DNA of 64,000 nt, from positions 112,068,421 through 112,132,420 of the forward strand of contig NC_088792.1 in the NCBI RefSeq assembly GCF_011386835.1, read 5' to 3'. Each line of letters opens with the position of its first letter. Position 1 is the stretch's first letter. Position numbers and translations under genes: made by a program. Shown here piece after piece: positions 33,798 through 47,147 of this stretch. The stretch is from Chrysemys picta bellii (taxonomy: Eukaryota; Chordata; Testudines; Emydidae). The notes beneath the pieces were generated by a model. The model was not told the origin of the DNA. It saw only the letters and a program-made list of their open reading frames with translations, and ran no database searches.

Positions 33798-36600
33798 CAC
33801 AGATTGGTTGTCACACCAGAAACAGACTTTTTGTTCTGAAAGTTTTCTTCCCAAAGAGTGACTGCCACCAGTACAGGGGAAAAAAAACCTCAAGGAAGCT
33901 GATGTCCCCTGAGCCACCCAGATTTCTGAACACCTCTGTGCACACCAATCTCCTTGAAAGTAAACCCCAAAACCTATGCCTCCCAAAGCGTCAGGTTGTA
34001 CCTGCAACTCATGTTTTTGAGTACTCCATTAAACACCATATTGAAACTCCATTAAACTCTTCCAAGAATCTTTCCCACACTTCTAAGTCTTCGTTCATTT
34101 CCTTTGTGGGGGGCATGGATCAGCGTTCACATTGACTCCCCGTCAGAACTCAGCCCAAGCCGGGGAAGCTAATGGTCCAACCAGCAGACCAAATTCGGTG
34201 ATGAATCCTGGTCACATGCTGCCTGGGGCACGTTGCACATATGCTAAGAAGAAGATTTCCTTTGTCATTCTGATAAAGTGGTGGGGTTTTCACACTCCAC
34301 AGAAGACTTATGCCAGATGGGCACAAAATGCCCAACTGGGAGCCACCACCCAGCATGCAAAGTTTACGTGCCCCATGATCACCTGTAATTCAGTTGCTAA
34401 GAAGACTGAAGTTAGTACTGAGTAATGTGCAAGTTGTCATGCCAGCTAGATAAAAGTATTAACAAAAGGGTAACCGTGCAATATTCTAGCTACTGAACTG
34501 CCTTTTGAGGCATTTGTAATTAAAACTGTCCCAGATGGCTCTGTTTCTGCATGCACACTGACATAGCACCTTCATGACACCATTTGTTTATACAAGAATA
34601 AAAGAAAGTAATTGAATATAGCAGTTTAAGGCCCCAACTTAGCAAGATGCTTAAGCACATGCCTCACTCTAAGCACGAGTAGTCCTGTTGAAGTCAGTGG
34701 GAGTTCAGGGTCCCTTGCAGAATTTATCCCCTAATAAACTCTGACACTTGAATGTCATATTTATGTTTATCATAATTTCACCAGAATTCAAAGAGAAGCA
34801 GGGGCTGTGAAGATATAATACCAAAATATCAGCCTGAAATAACATTACCAGCCACAAAGCATCAAATACATCAGTGAATAATAAGCGTGCTGTCACAGCA
34901 CAAATATATCCTTGGTTAAGTGGGCCCAGTTCATTTCTCTTGTAACTCCACTGGCTTCATCAGGGAGGAATAGGGCTCAGTAAGTCTTATTTTGCAGTAC
35001 AGGCTAATGCTACCAACAACTTTTGACAACAAACACAAAAGCTGTATGGCAGAGAGCTTTAAATCTTACTCCGATTCATTAAGAGCCTATTGAGAATTCC
35101 TGAAGTCCGTTCAGTTCAGAGGATTCCTGAGTTCTGATCCTGACTTTGCCATTGATTTGGCCAAGTGTCTCTGCATTGAGCACCTGCCCTCTGAAAATCA
35201 GACCCCTTTAAGCATCTCAGGTTATGCACCCAAACTCCCTAATAACTTTTGAAAATCCTGGCCATTCCTTGAATTCATTTGGTAAGTTACACTATACGCG
35301 CATGACCCTGCTCCCCTAAAAGCCAGGAGCACAATTCTCATTGACCACAATGAGAGCAAGATCAGGCCTTAAGATGGCTGCTTTTAAAAGATTTAGAATG
35401 GAGAATTGTTTCATACATATTTAATGGAATGGACCCAAGTCTCAAAATACATGTCCTTTTTAGCTGACCCCAAGAGCTGGCACCATAAATGAAATCAACA
35501 TTGCAAAGCCAAAAAGGGCATTGAAGGTCTATCCAGCAGCAAGAAAATGAACAAATGATAAACCCAGATATCACTGCTGGAGACATAAAGTTCACAATAA
35601 TATCTGGGTTCTGCATCTGTCAAGCATATGTCCTTTCTGGCAATATATTATCACTGATGTAGAAGTAAACAAAGAGAGATGACAAAAGAATTGAGTTCAA
35701 CACCGTAGCCGTAAAACGAGGCACAGCCAAGTTAGTAATGAAACAGCATCAATGTGCAAGTCTGTTAACATTTATTTGGCTTATGCTATTATGTAGAGAA
35801 AGACAGAGTTCTGTTGTGCATGTGCTGCAGAGAGGAAACTGTATATCACAATACAAAAGTGAAATGAATGATAGTATTTAGTACAATTCATTTTCACTGT
35901 GGGTATAAATAAGCCACAGAAGTACATATGATGATCACTGTACACTCTGCTTAGCAAATTCACATTTTTATCTTGTTTTTTCCCTAGTACAGAAATATCC
36001 AGTGGATCAAGAGTGAGATACTGTTTTTGCATATGGAGGCCAGATACTGTTAGTGAAGTGTTTGTTTTTGGCACAGAAATGCAGTTCTTTACAGAGGTGT
36101 GCATCATAAGTCATTAGTCCAAGAGAAAAAGAGTTGAGAAATGCTGGCTCTAAGGTTTATCTTTTTATTAAGTTCTGTGGATACAACATACCTTGAAGAC
36201 GTCTTACAGATGCGTTCCAGGCATTTTTCTGGGCTGGAGACAACATTATGGGAAGCTAAAGAAAGATGGTCACATAATATTGTTCCTACACTATAAGGCT
36301 TATTTTGTGCCCTTAATGCACAGCTCGATATTGAGGTAATGAGAAGTTGCACTGATGCAAAGAAAGCTCTTGATGAAGGCATATTCACTAACTCAAGCAC
36401 AATCCCTCTTGAAGCTCTGAGAGCACAGAGGGAGATCAGCGATTGCTTCACTCTGTGAAAAGGGCACGTTATGTATGTGTGTGTGAAGACCTTATTGAGA
36501 GAAAGTTCTGAATACAGTGAGACCTGTGGTCATTGTTACCTTTGATGAAAGTGAGTTCCATAAACTGGGTAGCAGCCCAGGTCTTTCCTCCCTCTGACAT
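33798..36600. other. No gene recognised; short repeats and a MIR fragment
   Basis: At 34630-34735 there is a short repeat with a gttgaagtcagtgggag core. At about 35125-35175 gagttctgatcctgactttgcc..ggccaagtg resembles MIR (plus). At 35190-35270 ctctgaaaatcag and ttgaaaatcctgg flank a short repeat. Nothing coding is assignable. Confidence 0.4.
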
Positions 36601-36607
36601 GCCCCCC

Positions 36608-37221
36608 TGTAGCAGGGTGGAAACCCCACTCCAGTCCAGAGGGGGCTGTGGCTGGAGAAAGCAGCTTTTAGGCTGGGCTGATTCGGGGGAAGTGGCTGCA
36701 GCTGGGGCCATGCCCCAACCAGACTCAGATGGCCCTATAAAGGCCAGCACAGCCAGAAGCTCAGCAGTCTCTCTCTGCATGCAGAGAGAGAAGGGACTGG
36801 CTACAGCAAGCTAGGGTGAGGTGAGGCTGGGGAGCTCCAGCCTGGATAGGCCCAGCAGAAGGCCAAGGGGTACTGGGATTGCAGAGGGCAGCCCAGGGCT
36901 AGGCCAAGGCAGCAGGTCCAAATCCTCCTTGCCAGTGATGAGTGGCCTATACTGCAGTCTGCCCCAGGGAGCGGGGGCTAGTTGATGACTGGCAGTGGCC
37001 TAGTGCTGAGGCAAGGTGGGGATAGTGGGTGGGGGTTCCCCTGGGAGGGGAGACCTAGCCTGTGGGTACTGCCAGCAGGCAGCATCCAGAGCAAGGGGCA
37101 CCGGGGTCCTGGGAGGGACACGGGAGCTGGGAAGGAGAGGACAGGTGGATCACTGGCCTGGAGAGCTAATTCCCTGGACCTCCAGCAGGAGGTGCCACAG
37201 GGGTGAGTCTGGATGCTTACA
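36608..37221 (+). mobile_element. Solo LTR of an endogenous retrovirus-type element
   Basis: Starts TGTAGCAGGGTGG and ends GGATGCTTACA (TG..CA), about 614 bp. It is flanked by runs of 6 and 7 C that could be the target duplication. A TATA-like ccctataaaggc at about 36734 sits where an LTR promoter would be, followed by the cagcagtctctctctgc region typical of an LTR transcription start. There is no internal viral coding sequence next to it. Confidence 0.65.
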
Positions 37222-38450
37222 CCCCCCCAATGCATATGGGGTGACCTGGCAAAATCACTGGCATTGGTGGCCCATAAGTTGGGCAGCCTGCCTGATAAGA
37301 GTGAGCCTCTCTCAGATGTGGGGATAGCACTGTCCCAGGTTTGGGGTGTGACTGATATCCTACAAAGGCATAAGGAGCAATTGAGGAGGGGACCTCCCCC
37401 TGTCTCCAGGTGGCATAATTCCTAAAGAAACATAGGCAGGAGACATAGCAGCTTATGTGGGATCCGATCGCCCACTTGAGAATCGTCTGTCTAAAGGGGT
37501 TACAGGAAAGATTTGGAAAGGCGAATTTGTGGATTTATTTCCCTGTTCTTCAGGGAAGAGCTGACAGAGGAAGGGTGAAGAAAACACAAAAACAAGGAGG
37601 ACAAACCCTGCAGATCTAAGATGCCTCAAACATTTATGTGAGTATAATATATGTAAGGAGCCCCAAGGAGTGTACTTCCTTCCTCAAGTATGAGGGCTTA
37701 ACCATGCTACCCAGATATAGCATAAGATATGACAGAGAATTTAGGCAGAGGATTGCAGAAAAGTCTGATTTACCCTGGGGTAAAAGAGACCAGGAGCTCT
37801 GGCTGGCGTAGGTAACTTCTTATCACCCTGCCCAGCTAGCATTTTCAGACAGTGGGCTGCCAGTGCCAAAACCTCCGCTTCAGAATCCAGATGTGAAAGC
37901 CAATGTGTGCTTTGCATTTAATGAAGGGAAATGTTTTCACTTCCAATGGAGATACAAACACCACTGTAGGAGGTGTAGGGTCCGCATAGTGCATTCTCCT
38001 GTTATGTGGTAAAGGGAGGTTCCAACAGGGCAGTAGAAAAGGGGTGTCTGCTGATCCATGCACCCCATTAACTTCAGTACTACAGAATGAATCCTAGACC
38101 TCAGTCCCCTTTACCTGGCTGCTGTTCTCCATTGTCCAAAGGATAAATGAAATTGTTCCCCCTGTGATCTGTTGAAGCAGGACTGAGAAACTGAACTTTC
38201 TCATTATTCAGGTGTTTCTGTAAATGATAGAAAAAAATAACAGCAAGCTATGCCTGGAAAGACAATAGAGGGAGGTGTAGAGAAATTATTAATATAAATA
38301 TTGAATTGCCTTCCCCTTCTACTGCAAATAAAACTATCAACTGCATTGGATATGTAAGCAATTGCACATTAAGAATGATTAATATTAACTGCAAAGTATA
38401 TCCTTAAAATAATAGTAATGGAATATTTTGCACATGTACAACTTTTGCTC
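37222..38450. other. No gene recognised
   Basis: No coding family or clear repeat visible. Confidence 0.4.
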
Positions 38451-38454
38451 TGAT

Positions 38455-38610
38455 TCCAAATTGCTTTATGAAAGCAAAGAAGCATTACTCTGACCAATTT
38501 ACAGATATGGAAACAGATACAGAAAGCTTATGTGCTCAAGGTCACCCAGCAAGCCAGTAGCAGAATGAAGAATAGATTCTAGATTGCCTGATATCCAATC
38601 CCTGACTCAA
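38455..38610 (-). mobile_element. MIR SINE relic
   Basis: aatttacagatatggaaacagatacagaaagc..caaggtcacccagcaagccagtagcag is MIR in reverse orientation. Confidence 0.75.
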
Positions 38611-38944
38611 AGGGGACTTAAAGCTGCCTTAAGGCAACAGCTGAGGATTGTCATAGTGTAAAGGATCACTGAACCGGTGGAGGACTGGTGTAGCGGTCTT
38701 CTGCTAGTCTATGCTAGTTTCCCCCCACCACAGATTAAGAGGTATTCTGGAGCAGACTTGTGGGAGTGTGGGGAAGGGGGTGTTGGTGTGGTTAGCTCAT
38801 GATGCACCCTGGAAATCCTGACTGGGGGGGCAGTCATTTTGGGACCCCATAACTTGCCCTCGGTGCCAAATTTTACAATATTTAATACTATAGACTTTCC
38901 TCAAACTAAATACCAGCCCCTTGAATGCCTGAGAGAAATCATGA

Positions 38945-39274
38945 GCCTAGCACAGGGATCGGCACCTTTTGTCATAGGGCTCACCAGGGTAAGCACCCTG
39001 GTGGGCCGGGCCGGTTTGTTTGGCTGATCACGGCTCCCACTGGCCGCGGTTCGCCGTCCCAGGCCAATGGGGGCTGCGGGAAGTGGTGCGGGCCGAGGGA
39101 TGTGCTGGTCGCCCCCTCCTGCTGCCCCCTTTGGCCTGGAGCAGAGAACCTCAACTAGTGGGAGCCGCAATCAGGCGAACCTGTGGACGGGGCAGGTAAA
39201 CAAAACGGCCCGGCCCGCCAGGGGGCTTACCCTGGTGAGCCGCATGCTAAAGGTTGTCGATCCCTGGCCTAGCA
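38945..39274. mobile_element. hAT MITE with 8-bp duplication
   Basis: The element is 38953-39266 (314 bp), with long imperfect inverted repeats cagggatcggcacctttt and aaaggttgtcgatccctg. Longer foldbacks (gggccgggccggtttgttt / aaacaaaacggcccggcccg) continue inwards. The exact 8-bp duplication gcctagca is at 38945-38952 and 39267-39274. Non-coding. Confidence 0.95.
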
Positions 39275-39820
39275 CAATGCTCTAAGGTTCAACAGACTAA
39301 GGTCCAGATTCTCAGTACCACTGAGGTCACTTTGTGCTTCCAGAGTAGTGCAAAGTTCCCTTACAGCTGCTGTACAAGGGCACAGAGTGTGTGCGTTCCG
39401 GGTCAGTTGGAGTGAGGGGGCATTCCAGGGGCAGGAGTGGGGAGTACAATACATTCTACCACTTCTCAACTAGCAGAATAGGGACTGGTCCTGCCGACAC
39501 AAATTAGACCACACCACTTGGTCGGGTACCGTTGGCTATGAAAATGATGTGCCTTAGCTGTGTTGGGCTGATGAGCTATTGGCTTGGGGGAGCTTTGACT
39601 TGACTTTGACTGTGGCCACTCTAACTTGTGCTAAGGGCTGGTTAGGAGAGACCTAAAGAGGCCTTCGCTTTTCCCTCCCTCACTTGTACCTAATATGAGC
39701 TTGGCTGAGCTGAGGATTGTCCCTTTGGACTCTGTTGGAGAAGAGAATCTCAGGGAAGTGAATTTCAATGTTGAGAGCCCTCTAATGAGAATGGCCTGCC
39801 ATCACACTGCAGCTCAGAGC
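39275..39820. other. No gene recognised
   Basis: No assignable coding or repeat family. Confidence 0.4.
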
Positions 39821-39824
39821 TAGT

Positions 39825-40450
39825 TGAACTTTTTAATTCAAAACTTTTTTCTGAACCAAAATCTTTCACAAATTATTTTTTGTTTTCTTAAAGCTTCTGG
39901 GGTTTTATCTAAACAAAACATTTAAAAATTTTGAACTTTCAGATTTTTGATTTATGATGAGGGAATTCCACTTCCCCCCTTCATTCTGTAACTTTTCAAA
40001 ACTTCCTTGCTTTTGGAAAAGTTACCGAGTGTCAGTAGCTGTTCCAAAGTTGGAGAAGTTTTGAAAAGTTGCAGAATAGCAATAGGAAACATGAATACAA
40101 ACACACCATGGACTTTATTCATTTTATTGCAGTCAGTAGAAAAAGGGGAAAATACACAAAAAAAGATTTAAAAAAAAAAAGCCTTCTGAGGTTTTTAAGA
40201 ACAGGTTACACAAACATAATTCAGGGATGGTCTAGGTTTACTTAGTCCTGCCTCAGTGCAGGGGGCTGGACTAGATGACCTCTTGAGGTCCCTTTCAGCC
40301 CTACATTTATGATGTCATGAGCAATTTGGAATAAAATAGTCTCAATTTTGAAGCCAAGTCTGCAAAATGGAAACAACTTCAAAATATTTTACAAAATTAT
40401 TTTTCACTTTTTCCAACCTGCTTTACTGCAGAGTTTTAAATCTGGAACTC
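39825..40450. repeat. T-rich foldback repeat, split by a CR1 tail
   Basis: Contains aacttttcaaaacttcc, ttggaaaagttac and ccaaagttggagaagttttgaaaagtt, which pair with each other; outer A/T-rich arms (aaaacttttt.. and ..tacaaaattatttttc) extend either side. Related to 49.16-49.62 kb. Confidence 0.55.
40175..40318 (+). mobile_element. CR1 LINE 3' tail
   Basis: gggatggtctaggtttacttagtcctgcc..gggctggactagatgacctcttgagg..tttatgatg is the CR1 3' end. It is heavily 5'-truncated and sits inside the T-rich repeat. Confidence 0.8.
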
Positions 40451-43085
40451 TCAATTTGAGTGCTTTGGCTGATTTCATCTATTGCAATGGTGCATAGCCA
40501 AGGCCTAAAGTATCTAAGGATTTACACCTTAAAATGTACCTAGAAGGGAATTGGAAGCCAGGGCACTTGTCAGAGAACTCATATACTATGTTCTGTTCTT
40601 TTTCAATGGTATTTAAGGGTAGTGCCATGGAGGATACATTACAATAACCCTAATCTGAAATTCACAAAAGCATGGTTGACAGCTTTTACAGTCCATATCC
40701 AAGAGAAATAGTTGCATCTGCCTAATCGGATGAAAAAAACAGCACAATGGGTTTAATATCAAAATACTGATGTTGTTTCTTATCTAAAAACTTAGAGATG
40801 GACCTGAACCAAAACCCTGATCCAAGTTTCCCTAAATGTTGAAGTGTTTAATATTCAGATCCAGGTCTGAATTATATGGCTCAGGATGATAAAAATGAGG
40901 GTTGAAATCCTGGTCCCATTGAAGTCAATGAGAGTTTTTACCCTAGGAAACATGTCTGGAATCAGACATAAACACATATACATGACTCTGACTTGTTCCA
41001 CACTTCTGAGAAATGGGTAGCGCATGGAAAGCCCTATGAATATTGTTGTGACAGATGGTGTGGACACATGCAATATCTTTGAGACTATTTTATCAATGTA
41101 GAAATCTTATCTGTAGCTCTGTGTGCCAGGGATTGTATGCTGGCTGCATGAACTCCCTCCAGGAAATAAAAACATTAAGGGGTAACTTTATCAGTCTCAG
41201 GGCCTGCTGTAATTACCAATACTGGTTCAGATTAGGTTCAAGAGACGAAGAAAGAACTTGTGGTATAAAGGGCCAGCCTTTATAGGCTGAATAACCCTCA
41301 TTTTGATCCAACAAATTGACATGAACTTATAACCAAGAGGGTAAACCCTGCTGAAAGGGTGTGGAGTACTGGAACCAGTCAAGGTCTCTATGTGGAAGAT
41401 GGGTGACACCTGGGAAGCTAGCAAGTGTATAGACAGTTTGTTTTATAATATATTTTTCTCTGTGATACTTTTGTCCTAAAAGTAAATGTACATAGCAAAA
41501 GCTGGTGGATATTTGGCAATCCTGTCATAGCCCTTGGGACAGAGCTCAGCACCTGAAGTTTCACTAAGATCAAATCTGCTGGAATAATCAGACATCAGTC
41601 CCTACAGGTCTCAAACCTGGGCCTGGGGGGTCATGACACTCCACCTGGCAGCTCACAGACAGCAACTGGAACTCGTGTCCATGAAACCAACTGGGACACC
41701 AGCCTGGCCCCTATGCTCTGACTGGATCCAAGGCTCCTAATTCAGCTTAATTAGGGGCTGCAGCCTGAGAAAGAAGTTGTCTGTACAACTGGGCTTCACC
41801 CTACCACTGCTTCCCTGGTGTTGACCTGTTCCTGCCTTCTGAGCCTGACCTCCCAGTATACTGACTTGACCTGACTCTGTGTAACTGACTTTTGATCCCT
41901 TCCCTCCAGTTTGTCTCTCGATTCTGATCTCCTGGCTTTCCAGTCTGGCCTGATTTCTAGTAACTGGCTTCTTGTCCCTGGGCCCTCAGCCTGTGCCTGA
42001 TGCTAACCCCTAGGGCAGGCTGCCCACACCCCTGCCCTGACATCTTAGTGTATTGCAGGGGCACTGCAAGCCTAAATCTCCATTCTGGAGGCAGAGGGAT
42101 GCAGGTCTCTGCCCATAGATAGGTGACAGCTCTAGAGGTCTGAGACCTAAGGGAGCATTGTTTAGCAGCCCACTTGGGGACTGGAGGTGCAGTTACCCTG
42201 AAACTGTCATAAGAGTATAAAGAAAATGTATATGGGCAGCATCTGTTACACATAGGCAACTTTAGATGAATGAACACCACGAAGCTACATTTCATAAAGT
42301 TATATGCATACAGAGCAGTAGGAATGCCTCAAATCATGCGTTTTGGTTGCCAAAACAATTCTGGAGCTTTAACATTTCACCAGGCAGTAGTCTATAGGAA
42401 ATAATTGAAACTATTGTATAGAACTAAATTATTATAAATATGTATTCAGTTATTTATTGCTATTCCTGTTTGGAATTCCCAGCAAAACATGTTTCATTTC
42501 AATATCCAACAAACAGGCTATTCTGAATCTCTGCAAGAAGATTTTTAAAGTCAAACAAAGAGGTGTCAGGCTTTTGGTGCAAGTAACACCATCTGCAACC
42601 ATTTTTTTTGTGATGGGTTTATTTCCAACACCTGTAACTTACAGATTCCTGTTGATATACAGCTGTAACAGCAAGCTATGCATGATTTCAACAAGACATG
42701 ATGATATTCTGTCAGATCATCAACTGGACCAAATACTGGAAATACCTGGCTCAGTCTTCAAATGCTAAAGCATGCCAAGGCAGGACAATTATTTAATTCC
42801 TTTAAAAGGAAAAGATGTGATTTAAAATGTCCTACTTTGGATTTATGGGCAAGATTCCTATAATGAATCATTCAAAATAAATTATAATATTTAGGTGCTA
42901 TTTGAAGGCAGATAAGCTGGAAGCATGTTTTAACTTTAAGCAATATACTGTACAAAAACATTATAGTATATCACAAGCATCTAATTAGTTCTGTTGTATA
43001 TTCCTGGTTTATATTTTGGGTTATTTCTTTTGCAAAGTATCTGGGTACAACCTAGTCTGTCTAGCTAGCCTCCATCAGTGTACTA
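40451..43085. other. No gene recognised; one short repeat
   Basis: At 40900-40945 ttgaaatcctggtcccattgaagtcaatgagag belongs to the short repeats with this core. Otherwise nothing is assignable. Confidence 0.4.
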
Positions 43086-43090
43086 TCAGA

Positions 43091-43966
43091 GGGCTAACTC
43101 CACAAAGAGACTTAGGCACCTCATTACCACTTTAGGCACCACTGAGATCCTAAAGACCCCCTCTCTCTGCCACCTAACTCTGTAGGCACCTAAATCCTAT
43201 ATTTCTGCTGGTAAAGTCCCCAAAATACTTAAATTTCTGCCACTGGGCATGCACAAACCACCTAATTCCTGATGCCACTCTGCTGCTGGGTCCCCTAGCT
43301 TGTGCCTAAGCCCTGGCAGGATTTTTGAACTAGATGTTTCCCCCTCCTGGCTTGCCTGAGGTACCTAGTCTGATAAGCATGCTCATAGCATGACTAACCT
43401 ATACAGAAGATAGCCAGAAGCAACCACAGAGGGAAGTTTGGGGGTTGGCTGATTGGCACATGTCTGAGTCCCAAAATACCCAATTAGCCCAGGCTAATCC
43501 CACTCTCCTGGGATGTGGGAAACCCAAGCTGAACTCTATACTCCTAAACGGGCATCCCAGGTCAGTGCTCTAACCTGGGGCTACTGGCTTGAATGGAGTG
43601 GGTCTCTTTCTCTCTCTCCTCCTCTTCTGCTTTTTTGTGAGAAAGGGCTGACCTGACTTAGGACAGGAGAGGCTTCACGGGTGTGAATCCTGATTAGCGA
43701 TAGGCACCTCCCTCCAGCCTGAGGTTAGGAGCCTGTCTCCCTCTGAGGAGCTGGGCTTAGGCCCCGCTCTTTGACATTTCTTCCTGTCTAGCTTCAGTGG
43801 CTCCCTGCTCCACTTGCTGGCTTCTGAGAATCCTACCCTTAGGTGCCTAATTCTCCCCATGCATTGTATAGGGAACTTGGGTGCCAAACTTGGGGCTCTG
43901 AATGCCACTGGGCAGCAGGGTATATAACTGTTAGGTGTTGCGACACCTAACCTTTGCAGATTTAGC
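43091..43966. mobile_element. 0.9-kb repeat with inverted ends, probable DNA transposon relic
   Basis: The left end ggctaactccacaaagagacttagg matches in inverted form the right end cctaacctttgcagatttagcc. The words aggcacct and taggtgcctaa recur within it. No transposase is visible and no duplication was identified. Confidence 0.5.
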
Positions 43967-44744
43967 CATGAGTGACTGTTACATCTCCCACATGTTTCAG
44001 CAAGGGATGAAAGCAGGTACTTATCTCTAAGAGTCAACAGAACCACTCATGTCCTTAAATTTAGACACATGATTATAGTTCCTCACTGAATCAAGGCCAC
44101 AAAGAGCCAAATGTATAGTTTCAGTCTAAATTACATGTATTAAGGAAAGTAACAAAGAGTGAAAGAGGAAATATAGCATCACCATGAGAGAAAAAGCAGT
44201 CTCTCTCTCTCTCTCTCTCTAATATCCTCTATCTTGAATTCCTTCACAGCCTGGCAGACATCTTGGGTGAAATCCTGGCTCCACTGAAGTCAATGGAAGT
44301 TTTGCCACTGACTTCAAGAGGGCCAGAATTTCACCCCTTATATTTAAAGATGCAACGCACAGAAAACAAAATCATAACTTCATATACCACAAATCCAATG
44401 AGCACATATTGAACACCACTAATAACTGCCATTTATTGGCTAGGGATAGATCTCAGCTGTGGCAAATGGGCAGAGCTCCGTTAACTTCAACTGAGTTCTC
44501 CCCATTAACACCAGAGGAACTGACCCTTCAAGATTAATAGCTGAATATCCACCAAAGCAGGGTGCTGAAGAATCTTTGCAAATCACAAAGCAGTGCATTC
44601 AATGTTACTGTATGTAACTGCACTGGCTTGTAGAAAACTGTTCCCACTCATTTCCATTTTCTTTGACATTTAAGTATGACTGCTCTCTATAAATATATCA
44701 GAGGGATAAATATCAGGCAGGGAGAGGAATTATTTAAGTGTAGT
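43967..44744. other. No gene recognised; microsatellite and foldback repeat
   Basis: A (CT)n run lies at about 44202-44220. At 44268-44338 ggtgaaatcctggctccactgaag and cttcaagagggccagaatttcacc are near-perfect reverse complements, giving a short foldback. Confidence 0.5.
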
Positions 44745-45388
44745 ACCAATGTGGACACAAGAATAAATGGATATAAACTGGACATTAGGAAGTTTAGGCT
44801 TGAAATTAGATGAAGGTTCCTAACCATTAGAGTGAAGTTCTAGAACAGCCATCCAAGGGGAGCAGTGGGGGCAAAAGACATATCTGGCTTCAAGACTAAG
44901 CTTGATAAATTTATGGAGGGGATGGTATGATGGGATAGTCTAATTTTGGCAATTTATTGATCTTTGATTATTAGCAGGTAAATAGGCCCAATGGTCTGTG
45001 ATGGGATGTTAGATGGGGTGGGATCCGAGTTACTACAGACAATTCTTTCCTGGGAGTCTGGCTGGTGAGTCTTGCCCACATGTTCAGGGTTTAACTGATC
45101 GCCATATTTGGGGTCGGGAAGTAATTTTCCTCCAGGGTAGATTGGCAGAGGGCCTGGAGGTTTTTTGCCTTCCTCTGCAGCATGGGGCACGGGTCACTTG
45201 CTGGAGGATTCTCTGGACCTTGAGGTCTTTAAACCACGATTTGAGGACTTCAATAGCTCAGACATAGGTTAGGGGTTAGTAACAGGAGTGGGTGGGTGAG
45301 ATTCTGTGGCCTGCGTTGTGCAGGAGGTCAGACTAGATGATCATAATGGTCCATTCTGACCTTTAAAGTCTACGGATCTATGCATGCA
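44745..45388 (+). mobile_element. CR1 LINE 3' part
   Basis: Begins with the last ORF2 codons in degraded form (tataaactggacattaggaagtttagg), then the untranslated part with tttggggtcgggaagtaattttcctcc, ttcctctgcagcatggggc and the terminal ggaggtcagactagatgatcataatgg. Same family as the copy at 21.93 kb. Confidence 0.85.
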
Positions 45389-47147
45389 CTAGATGTAATA
45401 CAGTACTAGTGCCTGGCTAAACAAATGTACCTATGGTTTTTTTTTATTCAATATGTAGCCCTGTGATATGTTTCGCTGAAATACGATACTCAAGGAGTTC
45501 TGAAATTTGGAGGAAAGTGTTTTGATACAACCTCCTTGCTGTCTTTCATCCACTCTGCCTGCTATTGTTTTGTATATTGAATACTGTACTAACCATCTGT
45601 GAATGAACTCTAAGAACCAGAGAGAGAAATTTCCTGCAACTTTCACAGATATCCCATATTGTTGCAGCAGGTGAAAACCACTGTTTGTGTTAATATAAAT
45701 GAAATCAGGAATGTAACCTGGCATTACCCTGAACTGTGGCTAAATCCACATGGAAATTTTATTCCAGGCAAGTGGAAATAAAAAGCAGCCAAACCTTCCT
45801 TAATCCTTATGCACAGATAATTATTAGGAGCCGTGTGGTGCAGGTAGCTATGGAAATGAAAGGAGACGATGTTATTCTAACCTTTTAAATGTAAAGGAAT
45901 AATTTGCTGTAGAGTACAGCTAAGAAGCAGCTGCCAGTGTGTGTGCAGATGCAGAATGTTACCGAGAGCTGTTGTGTTCTCTCTTCCTTGTCTTTCTATG
46001 AACTGAAATAAAATTTATAGGATGGGGAAAATATGTTTTGCTCCCTGTGCATAAAAAAAACATAGCAGGCTAAATCCTGCTCGCCTTGCATGACTAGACT
46101 CATTGAAATAAATTAAACAACTCACTTAAGTAAAGTGAACAGGATTTGGCCCTCAAGCCTTATACATAGCTAGGAGTTCCATATGTGGGCAACATTTATT
46201 CTTTGTTATCCACAGTGTGGATTTGCATTATTCTTCCTCTGTATATAACCTTCCTACTGACATCAATGGAGTTTCCATGTGCTAAATGAATGGAGAATAT
46301 GCAATAGAAAACTGCCAAGAAATGAGAGAACTAGGGCCAAATGCTGCTTCCGGTTATCTTCATGCAATCTTTCTGAGGTCCATGGTGATTCCACCTGAGC
46401 AGGTGAGAGTGAAATTTGACTGCTACTGTACATATCAGAGGAGGGTATTGCCCTGTGAATGACTGAGAGAAAAAGAAAGGTTGAATTTAACATATATTTT
46501 CCTAGTGCAGACTCAGTGTTTAGTTTAAAATAGAATAGCCCCTAAATTAGGATTTAAAAATATATAAATTTTGTTTTCTCATAGTTTACTTGCCTCTAAT
46601 TTCTCACTGTGGCTTCTGTAGAGAACAATCCAATATAGGTGCTTGGCCAGTACTCCCTGAACACTTGGTTCCCAGATTATACAAATTTAGAAACAGCCTT
46701 TCCAGAATGTGTATACCAACAGTGAAATGGTTTCCTAGTGATGATAATCAGGCAATCAACACTTCCTAGTGACACATCTTTTAGTGATTCAGGTATGTAC
46801 AGTCCTCGGACCTGGGACAAAGTATCTTTCAATTTTATTGGGCTGAAGTTGCATTAATGTTACTAAAGTACATTATGTCCCTTCAGATTTAAAACAGATC
46901 ATAAATTTTGTAGTGTGCTCCATTCCAGCATAGAGCACTAGCAGCAGCAGCATAACAGCAAAGAGGCCTATTTAAAATGAGATACTATCCAATAGCTATT
47001 TGTGTAGAATGAACTATGCTGGAAGACATCATCTGTACAGTCTTCTTTTAGCTTTAATCCCATCTATCTGGGGTTTGCTCTGAGTCCTAGATATTGCTGG
47101 TACAGTATGTGCCCTTTTGTGATGTGACACATCATTGCAAATGTCAT
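45389..47147. other. No gene recognised
   Basis: At 46330-46430 a short relic (agggccaaatgctgcttcc..gtgaaatttgactgc) resembles the short foldback repeats elsewhere. No coding family. Confidence 0.4.

Noticed and set aside
36533..37327. Several frames of about 70-103 residues
   Set aside because: Located in the GC-rich solo LTR; not consistent with a spliced host gene or viral protein.
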